From Bryopsis sp. KO-2023 (Eukaryota; Chlorophyta; Ulvophyceae; Bryopsidales; Bryopsidaceae), in contig BSYQ01000011.1 in the NCBI GenBank assembly GCA_030272585.1, positions 3,224,001-3,288,000 on the forward strand: a stretch of DNA of 64,000 nucleotides, given 5' to 3'. The notes below the pieces were generated by a model. The model worked only from the letters and a program-made list of their open reading frames with translations. It had not been told where the DNA came from and did not search any database. Numbering within the stretch: position 1 is the stretch's first letter; each line of letters starts with the position of its first letter. Shown piece after piece: positions 11,349 through 23,012 of this stretch. The translations under genes were made by a program, and so were the position numbers.

Positions 11349-13312
11349 ATGCCGATAAGCCCTGACTATTCGTGGGAGGAAACCGAAGAGACTATCACAG
11401 TTCGCGTGTTGATTCCTGGGATATGTCGTCAGAAGCCTGACGTCTTTTTCTCAGCGGCTGTACTCAAGGTCAACGCCTCGCCATACTTCCTGCTGCTGGA
11501 CCTGTTCAAAGACGTCGACGAGAAGAAAAGCTCAGCCATCAAAGACGACAAAGGTGTCTCATTCAAACTCGTCAAGAGAAAGAGTGAACTGTGGGGACGT
11601 GTGGCCGCGGAGGGGGAAAAGGGCGCAGTTCTTGAAAGGCGAAAAGCCTCGATCGACCAAACACTTCGACGTTTAGAGGAGGCCCGCGAAGCGCGCAAAT
11701 CGAGAAAGGAAGTTCTTGAAAAAGAAGCTTCCCAGAAACAATTCGACCTCGAACGCCAAAAAAGGTCTCAAATCGAATCCGAAAAGGAGCTGGAACTGGC
11801 CGAGGAGCGATCCAAACTCCTCCAGTGGCAAACGAACGAAGGCCTCTCTGGACCAGGTCGAAAACACAACAACAGGTTGACCACAGTTCCAGAGGCTGTT
11901 GGATCTGATTGCGACGAAGATGAGGACGAAGGAATCGAGGAGATTGGGAACAAACACCACGAAGCGTACTACGGGAGAGGTCAGTGGGGCGAGACGTCGA
12001 ATCCACAAACCGAGTTCGTGGATGACGGCTGTTGTGAGGAGGAGTCGCAAAGTGACGACCGACAGGTTCAGGAAGGATATGAGGTTTGGAGCGACGAAGA
12101 GCTCTCGGAGGGGGAATGCAACGTCGCCAGGGAGCCTGTGGGGCCCTTGACGTCTATGCGTGAGCCTCTGGAGCCCGTTCCGATCCAGTTCACCAAATTG
12201 GAAACCCCCCACCTGCCTGCGAGGGAGCACAGAGAAGAGGAGCTTAAACTCTACAAGAAATATGCCCAAAGTAACAGCGAACTGGCGGACGAGGTGGATC
12301 TGGGAGAGAGGATGCCAGCTTTTCTGAAGGACAAGGGAGATTCGCTGTTTCAGCAGGGCAATTTCAAGGGGGCAGTGAATGCGTACAGCAGGGCGATCGA
12401 CTTAGACGAGCGACAAACGATGTGTTTCGCGAATAGAGCAGCGTGCTACCTGAAAATGGGGGAACAGAGGTCTTGTATTGCTGATTGCACGAAGGCCCTG
12501 GGACAACTGGAAGCCTCCGCAAAGGAAGCCAATCCAGGCCAAAGCGAAAAGCTGTCGAAAACCACTTGTCGCGTCCTGTGCAGAAGAGCCACCGCCAGGT
12601 TTGTACAAATACTTTAACCAGGGAAGAAACCGACTGTCACGCCGCACGGCTTCTAAAAAAGTTACAGTGGAAGTGGGGTGGCTGTGGTGTTAGATGTGAA
12701 GTCGATGATTTGGAGGAGGCGGCCTCAGACTTCAAGGAGGCGCTGAAATACGATCCCGACAACGACGAAATCCAAGATAACCTGGCGGAAGTGACGGTGG
12801 CTCTTCAGCCACCCGACGCTCCTGTTCTAATGCAACGAGCGTCAGCGCGTTTCAAGAAAGGAGACCACGCAGGGGCTAGAGAAGCCTACTCTACCGTCCT
12901 AAGGATGAAAGCCATCGACAAGAGCTGCAAACAGGAGGCGTTGGCCAACCGCGCGCTGTGCCACCTCGTGCTTGAGCAGTTCGAGAAGGCTGTGTTGGAT
13001 TGCGGTAACGCCATCGAGTTGGCGTTGAACGGGACAGGCGTTACTCTTGGGGGTCTGCACGATTGTGTGAAGTCTGGGATCCCCGAGGTGATGGACAAGG
13101 TGAGGGGGGCAGAATCCTACCGTGGGGTGTTATCTCGTCTATTATGCAGACGAGGAGCTGCGTTGGGTCATCTAAAAGAGTATGGCGGCGCGCTTTGTGA
13201 CTACGAAAGTGCGATGAAGTTGCATGAGGTTTGTGGGGACACCAAGAGGGTAGCCCTGATTGAAGCAGACATTGAGAAGATCAGGAATGTCATGGTTCAG
13301 GGCAGTAATTGA
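11349..13312 (+). CDS. DNAAF4: CS-domain plus TPR axonemal dynein assembly factor (DYX1C1-like)
   Basis: Two exons, 11349-12598 and 12694-13312, joined in phase 2; about 622 residues. Residues 1-85 form a p23/CS domain starting MPISPDYSWEETEETITVRV, with the LKVNASPYFLLLDLF strand and the Lys/Trp motif (VKRKSELWGRV) known from DYX1C1/DNAAF4. A charged coiled coil follows (about residues 95-165), then an acidic linker and TPR units from about residue 320 (KDKGDSLFQQGNFKGAVNAY) on both sides of the intron. DNAAF4 is a cytoplasmic co-chaperone that works with HSP90/R2TP to preassemble axonemal dynein arms, so motile flagella are implied. The protein is longer than the roughly 420-residue human one because of an extra C-terminal TPR block. 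The start was chosen because the CS domain begins at once. Other CS-TPR co-chaperones are the alternative. Confidence 0.78.
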
Positions 13313-13708
13313 TACTCGAGAAGGTCAATTCAGGGATGTATTTCTTGAAAGAAGTGAAGGGCCAAGCACCAGGGAAAGTGCTGGGACCTATTCAGCGTTT
13401 GAGCTTTGTGGTGGATTTTGGAGTTGGGTTGGGCCGGGGAAAGTGTTCAAAATGTTTAAATGTTCAAAAGTCTAGATTTCAATGATATTGTGGTGGAAGG
13501 ATAGACCTTGTTGAATATAGATGGCGTTTCTCCACAAGCACCACTCACATAACATCCTGGTGTTTTTGTTACAAAAGAAATTTCCCTTTCAACCCCCTCA
13601 GAAAGAATTCAAAAACGGAGTCCATGGTTTTTGCCTCCAAAAAAAAGTAATAATGAAGGTTCGTGCTACTGTTATCTGCTCTTTTCTTGAATCAAGAAAA
13701 GTGAGGTT
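13313..13708. other. Short convergent intergenic spacer
   Basis: The 3' flanks of the DNAAF4-like gene (plus) and the thylakoid-lumen gene (minus) meet here. No gene or repeat is seen. Confidence 0.5.
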
Positions 13709-15959
13709 TCACTTTACGACTTCGTTAATCGTATTGCATTGATTTCTCGAGGGCTCCTCCCTCAAGCAACTGTCGATTGCACCGACCTGTAGAACAAAAA
13801 AGAAACTTATGCGTATAATGTGAAACTAAACTCCAGGCCGAGATGGTGGATGGTATTAATTGAAACAAGCATCGCGAAAAACACGATGGGATTTCTTCCA
13901 TTATTTTGGCAAGAAAATGAGACAATCAACAATCTACCAGATATGAAACATGAGAAAAAAAAAAAAAGCAAAAAAAAAAAATTAGGCTTTTGCAAAAAAA
14001 AGGGTTGTTCATGAGAGACAGTCGATTGCATGCAGGAACCCATCAAGAATGGATAGTGTTTTTTTGTTTTTTTTTTTCCCTTTCATCTGTATTTGAAAAT
14101 AAAATACAAGGGAAAGCAGAAAAACCTACCGCGTTGATGATTGCAACGTTTTCCCCCTTTTCTCGCCAATAAAACTTATTGCCGAATTTTCCAGTCAGCC
14201 TTGACCAAAAATTCTGTGCAGAATCAATCACACATTCAAATAAAATTATCGAGTATTTATTTAGGAAAAAAAAATAACATATGTACACACATATACAACT
14301 AAAAAAAAAAAAAGTAAAAAAAAACAAAAACAAAAACACTTTCTTCTTTAGAAGAAAAAAGTCCATAGGTAGACCGAGATATGCACACCCAAACATCCGC
14401 CGCTTTATTCTCCTATTTCCAATTCAATTTAAGTTTAACTTAATTCTATTGCACAACTATTTTTTGTGTTGTACCTAAAGGGAGATTTGGCATGAATTCA
14501 AAACTACAGCAACTCGATTTCTTCCCCTTTTTTTTTCAATTTAAAAAACAAAACTAACCACCACAGAGCTGCACTGTCGCAACAATATGGATACGACAAC
14601 CATATTGTTGGTAGTTCGTTGATTTTTTTTTTTTTTTTTGCCATACTCACCCTGGGCACTTGAAAATCGATGTTTTGGCCAACATTGAAATTGAGAATGC
14701 CTCCAAAAGTCGGATCAGCAACAAAAACAACAGTATCTTCATCCACTTTCCAAAACTCTTTCACGGCCAAACCTTAAAACAGGGAAAAGAAAAACAGGTT
14801 TAAAAGAAAAGAAAAAAAAAACAATTCGTAAAAGAGCGACAGGAATTGGATCTAGCATCCAAAAAATAAAATCGGAAAAAAAAAATGAATTGAGGCTCAA
14901 TGCAATACATTCTTCAGAAAACACAAAAAGAAAACTGAAAATCGAATAGAATTCATATCGATTTCTGGTCAAAATGACAGCATCGAAACGACAAAAAGAT
15001 AATTTTTGACCAGAAGCCACCTGGAGTTTCTGGATAACTCTGTGCCAGCACCCTCAAACGCACACCGGTGTCGGCCTCCAGACTTGCAATTTCCTTGCTT
15101 AAATTTTGTTCCTATCAAAACACATGCAATAACAAATACGTTTCTTACAGTAATTGACTCAACCTGCAATTTCAATTTATTTTATTTTCAAACAATTCAC
15201 GTAACACTTGTGCTCGGATTTTTTTTTCAATCTCGTTTGGAAAATTTACAGGAAACACGAAGCTTTCACCGTTGATTTAACAGGTTGTTTTTATTTTTTA
15301 AGCAACAACGTGAAATACCGCACAACTACATGTATATAGCTGGTAAGCGGCACAATCTTTCCGCTCCAGAACACTTCTGGTTTTTTCTTTTTTTCTATTT
15401 TTCTTATTTTTTCTATTTTTTCTTTTTTCGGGAACGTACCTCTCTTTTTGTCAAGAACCCAGCGACATCTATAACGGTGGTTGGTTCTGAGGGCAATAAA
15501 TCCGGCCTGTTCACACTGTCTAATCGAGCACTGGCACCTGGACATCAAATTCACAGGCAAATCCAAAATTGTCTACAAATCCACATCAACCAGCAAAGAT
15601 TCCTGGCAAAACCTTGACATCCCTCCCCAAATCCCTAGCAAATGGCCTGTGAGTCATGCTGGTTTAATGTAATTTCGAGTTCGCCACGTTTCCATCCAAC
15701 CATGCAAAATCATGGAAATCGAAAAAAGAAAGTCGCGAAAATGTTGAAATCTGGGTTTACCTGAGACGAAAACCGAGGCCCCGAGCGCCACACCGACAAC
15801 GGCGCCAGCCAGTTTTCCAGCGAAGCCGGGTTGTTTCGCTGTCTCTCTTTCGAAACCAACCGACTTTTGGACGTCACCACGAAGAGCAAGACATTTTTTC
15901 CCAGATCGGCGGCCCACAAAAGCTGGCTTTCCAACGCAAACACTCGATGTGCTGAGCAT
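13709..15959 (-). CDS. Thylakoid-lumen protein, TLP15.0/TPM-like
   Basis: Six minus-strand exons: 15761-15959, 15440-15537, 15021-15111, 14651-14772, 14130-14213, 13709-13786. They join in frame to 223 residues. The leader starts MLSTSSVCVGKPAFVGRR and is followed by a second hydrophobic stretch (KLAGAVVGVALGASVFVSGA) with an Ala-Ser-Ala end, the layout of a stroma-then-lumen bipartite transit peptide. The mature part follows the plant thylakoid lumenal 15.0-kDa protein almost block by block: VNRPDLLP, TVIDVAGFL, DTGVRLRVLAQSYP, VADPTFGGILNFNVG, NFWSRLTGKFGNKFYW and a C-terminal CLREEP...C. It is likely a soluble lumen protein; relatives with this fold are tied to photosystem II upkeep, but its precise role is unknown. 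The assignment rests on remembered plant sequences. No ER-type signal peptide precedes the leader in this exon. Confidence 0.82.
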
Positions 15960-17005
15960 CGCTTCTCCAAGGACAACGACTTTTGGAATCCAATGGGAAA
16001 TCGATGTTTCGTGTAGGGGGTTTGAAATCCTAGACTCTGGTTTGATTTCCGATGCCCCCGTTGCATCACGTGGTAATGCATCACGTAGTAATGCATCACG
16101 CCTGGGGTTACCGTTTTCTTCATTTTCTCCTTCTTGTCCTGATTTCTCTTGCTTGCATGTGAATCGATTTCGATTTCGACAACGTCGACCTCTTTCTCGT
16201 GGGGCTCCTGCGGCGCCGCACACCGCAAGCTGGTGAGTTCTTTTCAGCAGACCTTATTTTTTTGTCGGTTTCCTTTTTGATATGGATACCAAAACGTCAA
16301 TGACCTCTGTAGGTTGTTATACAAATACATATTAATATATACATATATTCAACAAGTGTCATGTTTTCGATTGCCCGATTTCAAGAAGAGTGAACCCCAC
16401 TGACCTGGATTGATTTTCGATCGATTAATTGACTGATGGATGCACTGTGTGTTGCAAAAAAGCTCTCTGCAACAGATGCTTCGTCGATTGTCAAACATTT
16501 GCCATAAATCCCTGTGCCAAACATCCAGCATTTTGAATTTGGAGGTGCTCGGAGTGCTGGATTCGAAAAGGCATCCCTGCAATGCAGAGGGAGTCCGTCA
16601 TGGCAGCAGAAAGCCCGCCTCGTTTCTGGACACGGTACTAATTTCTTTCTTCATCTATTTCTATTTATTAATTTATGTATTTTAGTATTTGATTTAGTTG
16701 ATTTGTCTGCACCTTGTCGCATCCACTCTGGAAAAAAGCGATCTTGGCCATTTTTATTCAGTTGTTTATTCATGCGATTGCTGGAAGAGCATTTCTCAGG
16801 TGTTGGTGTTTTTCCAAATGCTTTTTTTTTTTTTTTTGCCAATCATTCACTTTGCCACATTTGGTATCGTTTCCTCTTCCTCCTTTTCTTTTTCTTTTTT
16901 TTTCCCTTTTTTCCTGGTGAAATGGTGGGGATTTATCAAGGAATGCATAGCTGGGTTGAATACGATTCCAAAAAAAAAAATCACAGACAATTGCACCCCC
17001 TAGCC
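15960..17005. promoter_or_regulatory. Divergent intergenic region, T-rich
   Basis: Lies between the starts of the lumen-protein gene (minus) and the RAP-domain gene (plus). It has long T and A runs from about 16820 to 16980. The plus frame is open from 16514 into the RAP gene, but the upstream part is low-complexity Phe/Lys and looks non-coding. Confidence 0.4.
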
Positions 17006-19582
17006 ATGAAAATACAAAAAAAAACAATTCTGTTTTCTGTCGGGATTAAAAAGGTGGTGAATGTCGGCCGAGTCCCCAAACGATTAAGGAAGAACCGGCA
17101 TCGGAGATTCGACGACGGAATTTACTTGTATTTCAAAGAACTGGAAGAAGCTTGTTTAGCCCGGCGGAAAAAGGGTCTGAAATCAATCCACATCAGCGAA
17201 TGGAATCAAGGTGTGAAAATGACGCTGGACAATGTCGAAAGCTTGACCCCCTTCCGCATGGCAAACGTGTTGAATTGTTTCAAGAGGGCTAAATATGTCG
17301 ATGAACCTTTTTTCGATGCATTGGTCGGCTTCGCAATCAGAAACCGGGATTTCGTGTCGAACTTCGACCCCGTTCAGTTGAGCATGACGATTCAATCGCT
17401 GGCCATGCTGGCCAGAGATGCCAGGCACAATCAGTTGGAAGGGATGTCCGAAAACAGCTTCACCAAGGGGGATTCGAAATTCTTCACCGCCAATTGCGTG
17501 CATTTTTCCAAGGTGTTGGCTCAAACGGCGGTCGATAATGGGCTGCTGTCCAGGGTGGAATTCACCACGCGGGAGCTGTCCAGTTTGGTGCATGCGTTGG
17601 GGCTGTTTTCGAGCGATAAGGATTTGGAACCGGACAAAGCTCTGAGGGCAATCGTGGCAGGGGTAGTGGATGAGTTCTGTGAAAAAGCTGCCCCCGGTCA
17701 AATCAAGGAATGCAAGGCCCAGGATTACTCGAATCTCCTGCATGGATGTTTGCACATCGGTTTCAGGGATCCCGAGGTTTTAGGCAAAATTTTCGAAAGG
17801 ATGAAACAGAGCTTAGCCAAGGAAGAATCCCTGTTCAGCAGCCAGTGCATCGGAAACATAATGTGGGCTCTGGGGGAAATCGGCGTTCGGGATGAGGTGC
17901 TGCTGAAAGCTTTGGTGGGTCGAGCGATGTGGGGGACGGAGTGGCGGCCTCGGTCCATCAGCGACGTGGCGTTAGGGCTGGGTTTGCTGGATTACTACGA
18001 CGGGGAATTATTGACACGCTTGGCGAGGTTCGTTTCGACTGGCCATATGGTGATGTCTTTCACGGATCGGGACCTGGCAAACACCATATTTGGCTTTGGG
18101 CTGCTCGGTTTCAGCAACTGGGATGCCACGGTGTGCATGGCAGAAGAGATGACTCGCAAAGGCCGGGTTTCTAGATTCACTCACAAAGACCTGGCAAGGT
18201 TTGTCGTTGGTCTTGGGTTGCTGGGGTACGATCAGGAAAGAGAGATTCGCCATCTGGCGAAGGAAATCGTTTTGCCCGACAGACTGTGGGGGTTTCGGGA
18301 CGAGGATTTGGCAAGCATAGTGCATGCGTTTGGTGCAATGAAATTCTTCGATCCGGAGGTGTATGGGCATTTGATCAAGGAGATTTCGCAACGGATGCGA
18401 GAAATGGCGCTGGTGGATTTGGCCAAGGCGGTGGCTGGATTTACGCTGGCAAGATCGAGCGGAGGCGACGCTTTGTCGAATTCGATGAAGGGGTTCTTTA
18501 GGAATTTGGCGGATGAAATCGAGTTTCGATCAACCCATGCCTGGGATGGTGCCTCCATCGCAGCCATATGCCGATTGTTTTCGGAGTTTCGGATCAGAGA
18601 CGATGGTGCTATGAAAACCCTCGCTGCACAGATCACCAAAGTCAGACAGAAAGGAAAAGAAGTCGATGTCGAGCACATGGTCGGTGTTTTCACAGGCTGC
18701 GTGGAAGCGAATGCTCCGATGTGTGAGGAGTTCGTCCAGCTCAGCGTGGATTTCTTGATGGAAAACTTGGATGCAATCACTGGGGTTGAAAACGTCACGA
18801 AAGCCATGTTTTCCATGGCAGCCGTGGGGAAGCTGACCGGAGCCCATCTCGATCGATTCTGCGCAAAATTGGGGTCTTTAGGCATGGCCTCGCTGGGTAA
18901 AACCTTTGACACGAGAAGCTGGGAAAGGGTCCTCTATAGTGGATTGTACGTGCGAAACGTAGTCAAGGAAATTGAGGGCATCAGCACCAGAACGCAAAGG
19001 CTAATGGATAGAGCAGAAAAAGTACTGAAATCGTCTAAATCAGGTCAAAAAACCGAAATGGAAGTCGAAGTGGCCAAGGTTTTGAACAGGAGGGGGGTCG
19101 CTCATGTGTTCAGAGGGGAGGTCTTGGATGGGTCTATTCGAGCTGGGTTTTTGATCGAAGGGACCCCAGGTCGTGTGATTCTTTGCGACGATTTTTCGTC
19201 GTTTGCTGTCGATAATAGCACTGGGAAAATGGTGCCGATGGGACAAATCGTGTTGAGAAATAGAATCCTGGAGGTGAATGGATACAAGGTAAGGGTTTTT
19301 TTTTCTTTTTACCCTTGCACATCTGCAAATGGATCGAGGCCGAAAGCTTCGTATGACTCATCCATGATAAAGGCCGATTTAGGCGGCAGTTTTGGTTATG
19401 TTTTTAAAGTGTCCTCCTGTGTGTTCATTAGAAGAAATATTGCCATGCCATGTCAGAGATCCCCCCCGCACTTGTGGTGTGAATGTTATCCCATGATCGA
19501 AGCTTTTGTTTTGCAGGGTTTGAGTGTCCCCAGCAATCTTACCAACATCAATGAAATGATCGAGAGATTCCTGAGCTCATGA
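17006..19582 (+). CDS. Helical-repeat protein with C-terminal RAP domain
   Basis: Exons 17006-19288 and 19517-19582 give about 782 residues. The start at 17006 (MKIQKKTILFSVGIKKVV) was chosen because sequence upstream is homopolymer-rich; the basic leader fits organelle import. The body has the same class of helical repeats as the gene at 7.9-10.5 kb (for example LANTIFGFGLLGFSNWDA, LASIVHAFGAMKFFDPEV). The last ~90 residues look like a RAP domain: an 'RRGVAHVFRGEV' start and, across the final intron, LRNRILEVNGYK followed by GLSVPSNLTNINEMIERFL, matching the family's 'R.R.LE..GY.v.svp...w' end. RAP proteins are nuclear-encoded factors that bind and process organelle RNA. The final intron (228 nt) is a multiple of three and has no in-frame stop. 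Confidence 0.8.
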   Translation: MKIQKKTILFSVGIKKVVNVGRVPKRLRKNRHRRFDDGIYLYFKELEEACLARRKKGLKSIHISEWNQGVKMTLDNVESLTPFRMANVLNCFKRAKYVDEPFFDALVGFAIRNRDFVSNFDPVQLSMTIQSLAMLARDARHNQLEGMSENSFTKGDSKFFTANCVHFSKVLAQTAVDNGLLSRVEFTTRELSSLVHALGLFSSDKDLEPDKALRAIVAGVVDEFCEKAAPGQIKECKAQDYSNLLHGCLHIGFRDPEVLGKIFERMKQSLAKEESLFSSQCIGNIMWALGEIGVRDEVLLKALVGRAMWGTEWRPRSISDVALGLGLLDYYDGELLTRLARFVSTGHMVMSFTDRDLANTIFGFGLLGFSNWDATVCMAEEMTRKGRVSRFTHKDLARFVVGLGLLGYDQEREIRHLAKEIVLPDRLWGFRDEDLASIVHAFGAMKFFDPEVYGHLIKEISQRMREMALVDLAKAVAGFTLARSSGGDALSNSMKGFFRNLADEIEFRSTHAWDGASIAAICRLFSEFRIRDDGAMKTLAAQITKVRQKGKEVDVEHMVGVFTGCVEANAPMCEEFVQLSVDFLMENLDAITGVENVTKAMFSMAAVGKLTGAHLDRFCAKLGSLGMASLGKTFDTRSWERVLYSGLYVRNVVKEIEGISTRTQRLMDRAEKVLKSSKSGQKTEMEVEVAKVLNRRGVAHVFRGEVLDGSIRAGFLIEGTPGRVILCDDFSSFAVDNSTGKMVPMGQIVLRNRILEVNGYKVRVFFSFYPCTSANGSRPKASYDSSMIKADLGGSFGYVFKVSSCVFIRRNIAMPCQRSPPHLWCECYPMIEAFVLQGLSVPSNLTNINEMIERFLSS

Positions 19583-19920
19583 CAGCCAATTGGGCAGTGG
19601 GCAGGAGGAAGGGAGGGGGGGGGGGTAGAATAAGAAAAACCACGTGGTGTTGCAGCTTGGTTGTCGATTCGACAGGGTATGTATATGATCGATGATGGGG
19701 ATTGATGCAAGTCCATGACTTTTGGTGGCGGTAGATCGCATGGCACCACTAGTCTCCTGTGTGTTTGATAATTAATTTGGGGTCGTTCTAGTGCTCAATG
19801 CCACTCTAGTTATCTTGACAGGCAAGTATTTGAAAAACGTTGTAGCGAGCAGTGAGCACGATGTGAATCGATGTGAACGATAAAGACGTCAAATCGGAGG
19901 CCAAGCGTGTGAATGTCACG

Positions 19921-20020
19921 ATGTTATTGGACCATTTCACAGCGGTTTTGTTTCACAATGTTATCGGACCATTTCACAGCGGTTTTGTTTCACAATGTTA
20001 TCGGACCACTTCACAACGTT
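19921..20020 (+). repeat. 37-bp tandem repeat, about 2.7 copies
   Basis: Units start at 19921, 19958 and 19995 with the core atgttatcggaccatttcac; the first two are nearly identical, and the third is partial and more diverged. The third copy ends in a short ttttaaaa palindrome. Confidence 0.9.
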
Positions 20021-20700
20021 TTAAAAAACGATATGACGCCCACAGTGATTTTTAGGGGTCGTCATAGTGTTTTCTCTTTGTTTCACATCATTTAAGACCT
20101 GTTTGTGTTACTCTGTATATATCAATCAATCAATGATTACATGTTACTCTGTGTATATACTAAATTGTGGAGGCCAGCCCAGACTCGAACTGAGCTGTGT
20201 TCCAATTAGCCTCAATTCTGATTGATAGAGCACTGACGTGGAATTCCTTCCCTCCAAATATTCTCTATCCCTCTTTCTTTCAATTTCTTTTTTTTTTTCT
20301 GCCCCTCTTCTGGATTCTGCATTAAGCTCCTCTCTGTTCTGATAAATTAGGAGTCTTAAACAGGCAGCAGTTTTCCTTGGACACCTTCGGGAGCCTAGAA
20401 TCGTTCGTGCAACCTTTCCTCAAGTCACAAAAGTGGAGAAGCACTTGCAGACATATATACATATGTATATATAGGTACAGATACACACAGAGCGTTGTGT
20501 TGTTTGTATTGTTTGCTGGCAGCTGGTCCTCGGCTTCGTTGAAGCGTGTTGCTGCGCAATTTTGGGAACGGACATCGTGTCGCACATAGGAACCGTTTCT
20601 GGCGATTTTTAACGGCTTTCAAAGATCCACGTTGGATCACGTAAACATCTCCAACCCATTCGGCGTGCGGCTGTGTCAAGGCAAAGGACGTCCCGTCAAA

Positions 20701-20707
20701 TATAAAA
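20701..20707 (+). promoter_or_regulatory. Candidate TATA box of the lipocalin gene
   Basis: TATAAAA lies 134 bp upstream of the lipocalin ATG with no other ATG-started frame of note between. The position is plausible only if the 5' UTR is about 100 nt. Confidence 0.35.
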
Positions 20708-20834
20708 CAGTCCAGAAAACTGTTCCGAAAACGAAACCACCCTCCAACTGTCTGCCCGTCTGTCCTCGCTTTGTTTCGACACTTGCTCCACTCCATTTCG
20801 AAAAGAAGAAGAAGAAGCAGAAGGAAAAAAAAAC

Positions 20835-23012
20835 ATGAATATGAAAGCAGTTGTTGTCCTTTTGGCTGTTGCTGGGATCGCATCCCCTGCGTCCGCGTGT
20901 GGGTTCTTGGGCCTCTTTTGCAAAGAAGACAAGAAATGCCCTCCCCGTGGCTTCGACTCCGTGGACAACTTTGATCTCGATCGTTATATTTCTGAGCCGT
21001 GGTATGTTCAGGAACAGGTGAGCGGCCAGCCGTGCGTTTCTTTAGTCACCGTCCGGGGGCTATAATTGGCAGATTCTATATTAAAAAAATTGGCCCGCGG
21101 CGACACAGAAAAAAAAAAAAAAAACTCTGGCGAAACATACTGTGGACAAACGAACACAAGCAGCGCTTGATTACTAATCTTAAAAAAATGTTACTATTTT
21201 TTTAAAAAGAATCTTATTGATCTTTTTTAAAAGTGAATCCTCCTGTGTGATGTTGGTGATGAGTAAATTTCTTTTCAAAAATTTTGAATCCATCATCACC
21301 ATGGCAAAACAGTGTGTTTTATTTTTCCTCGTTTTTTTTTTCCCTTCCTTTTTTGGGGGCGGTGTGGGTAAGTGGGGGGTTTTCACAATTCGAAAAATTA
21401 AAATTAAAAAAAAATTGTTTTGCAGATGCCCTTGAGATATCAACCTGAGGATCAACTCTTTTGTGTTCGAGCTGTATATGACTACATCGACCCTCAGGAA
21501 AAATCGGTGAGTGTCTATCTGGTGCAATCATTTCTGGTGTTCTTTTCATGCCAATTTTTTCCTTTACTCTATTTTTATTATGGAATGTGTGTGTTTTTGA
21601 TCAAATATCCTCTCGACAAAACTTTTCCACAGAGAAATAAAAAAAATTCGTTGGTGTATTCTTTTCTGCAATTTTTTCTGATGGGGGTTTTCAGCATGCA
21701 ATACATTTTCAAGAAACAAAATCTTGATTAAGTGTGGACATGATCAAAAAAATAAATATTCTCTTTCTTCAAAAAAAACAAACAAAAAAAACACATCAAA
21801 GCGACCTGGAAAATATGGAAATATTGAATAGCCAGGGAACCTGTTTCCATTTTTTTGTCTGTTTCTGAATCGTCTTTTCTTGCTTGGTTGATGTAGAAAG
21901 GAGTGGTGGTGTACAATTATGCCAATGAGAAAAAAGTAAATGGAAAAGCCAGAGGCACCAATGGATCAGGGTAAAGGCACTTTCCCCTATTTACAATTGT
22001 TTAGCACCTTTTCTGAAAGAAAAACAGCAGTACATGAGCGTACCTGCCAAAAAACACACCTGCCCATATCCACATGTGTACATATAGATATATATTTTCT
22101 ACATTTTGTCTCTTTTTCGTTTCCGACTTTTTTTGTCCATCTTTTTTTCTTTTTTTTTTGGGGGGGGGGGGGAATACTATCGAATAATCATCCCAAGGTT
22201 GAAGTCGAATTCAAAAGCACCGAGCAATTGCTCAGCTCTGTTGGTTTTTTCCCCCCAAGTGATTTCGATTTTTGATGGTATCATTTTTCTTTCTTTTAGT
22301 TTTTCTTTTAATGTTTTTAGAAAACTAAAAAAAAAAAACTCTCTTTTTTTATTTTTTGCAGAGGGCAAGGTAGTGCTTTCAGTGCATTGAGGGCATTCGT
22401 CCCAGACGCCAGTCAGCCCAGCAAGCTGGAGGTCGGACCGAACTTCTTTCAAGAAATCTTCGGAAGGAGAATCGCCCAAGTATTCTATGGACCATACTGG
22501 GTTGTCGCTTTGGGTAAGGAAATCAGCCAAAATTTGGGGTAAAAAAAAGAAAAAAAGAGAAAACTCGCTTAGGTACATTTTTCCATTCCGCCAGCAGATT
22601 TCGTCTGCTTTCATAAGGATTGATATCAGCCAAACTGGAAAGAAAAAAATAATATGAAAATTTCGCTTGGGTAAAATTTTTTATTCCTTGTCAGGCTCCG
22701 GTAGATTTCGTCTGCTTTTGATTAAGCGTTGATTGACTTGTTTTGTTTTGTTTTGTTTTCCCCTCAGACCCCAACTATGAATGGGCGATCATCAGTGGAG
22801 GAGCCCCCACAATCGAGACTGAAAAGGGTTGCATTCCCGGAATGAAGTTTTTCAGTCGATTCAACGGAAAGGGCTTCTGGCTGTTTTCCCGAAAACCCGT
22901 CGACCCAGAAAGCACAGCAATCATGAGACAAAAAGCCGAAGAGATGGGTTTCGACACGTCTGTGCTGTTGAATGTCGAGCAGGAGGGTTGCAAATACAAG
23001 GGAGCGATATGA
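20835..23012 (+). CDS. Secreted or organelle-targeted lipocalin
   Basis: Five exons, 20835-21017, 21426-21506, 21897-21970, 22362-22513 and 22768-23012, all with GT-AG ends and matching phases, give 244 residues. A signal peptide (MNMKAVVVLLAVAGIASPASA) is followed by a Cys-rich stretch and then the lipocalin entry strand FDLDRYISEPWYVQEQ, an E-P-W-Y version of the G-x-W motif. Later strands include YWVVALDPNYEWAIISGG, the typical 'Y.vialdp.Y.wa.vsgp' strand of the bacterial Blc, ApoD and plant temperature-induced lipocalins, and GFWLFSRKP. It is a small hydrophobic-ligand carrier, possibly protecting membrane lipids. Paired cysteines (CKEDKKC, EQEGC) suggest disulfides. The ligand and the final compartment cannot be read from the sequence. 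Confidence 0.82.

Larger units (their letters stand above)
19583..20834 (+). promoter_or_regulatory. Intergenic region upstream of the lipocalin gene
   Basis: Holds a 37-bp tandem repeat (separate entry) and a TATA-like box. No coding exon is supported. Confidence 0.4.

Noticed and set aside
20165-20240. Possible tRNA gene (B-box-like GTTCGAGTCTGG on minus)
   Set aside because: No A box or cloverleaf could be placed at proper distance; judged chance similarity.
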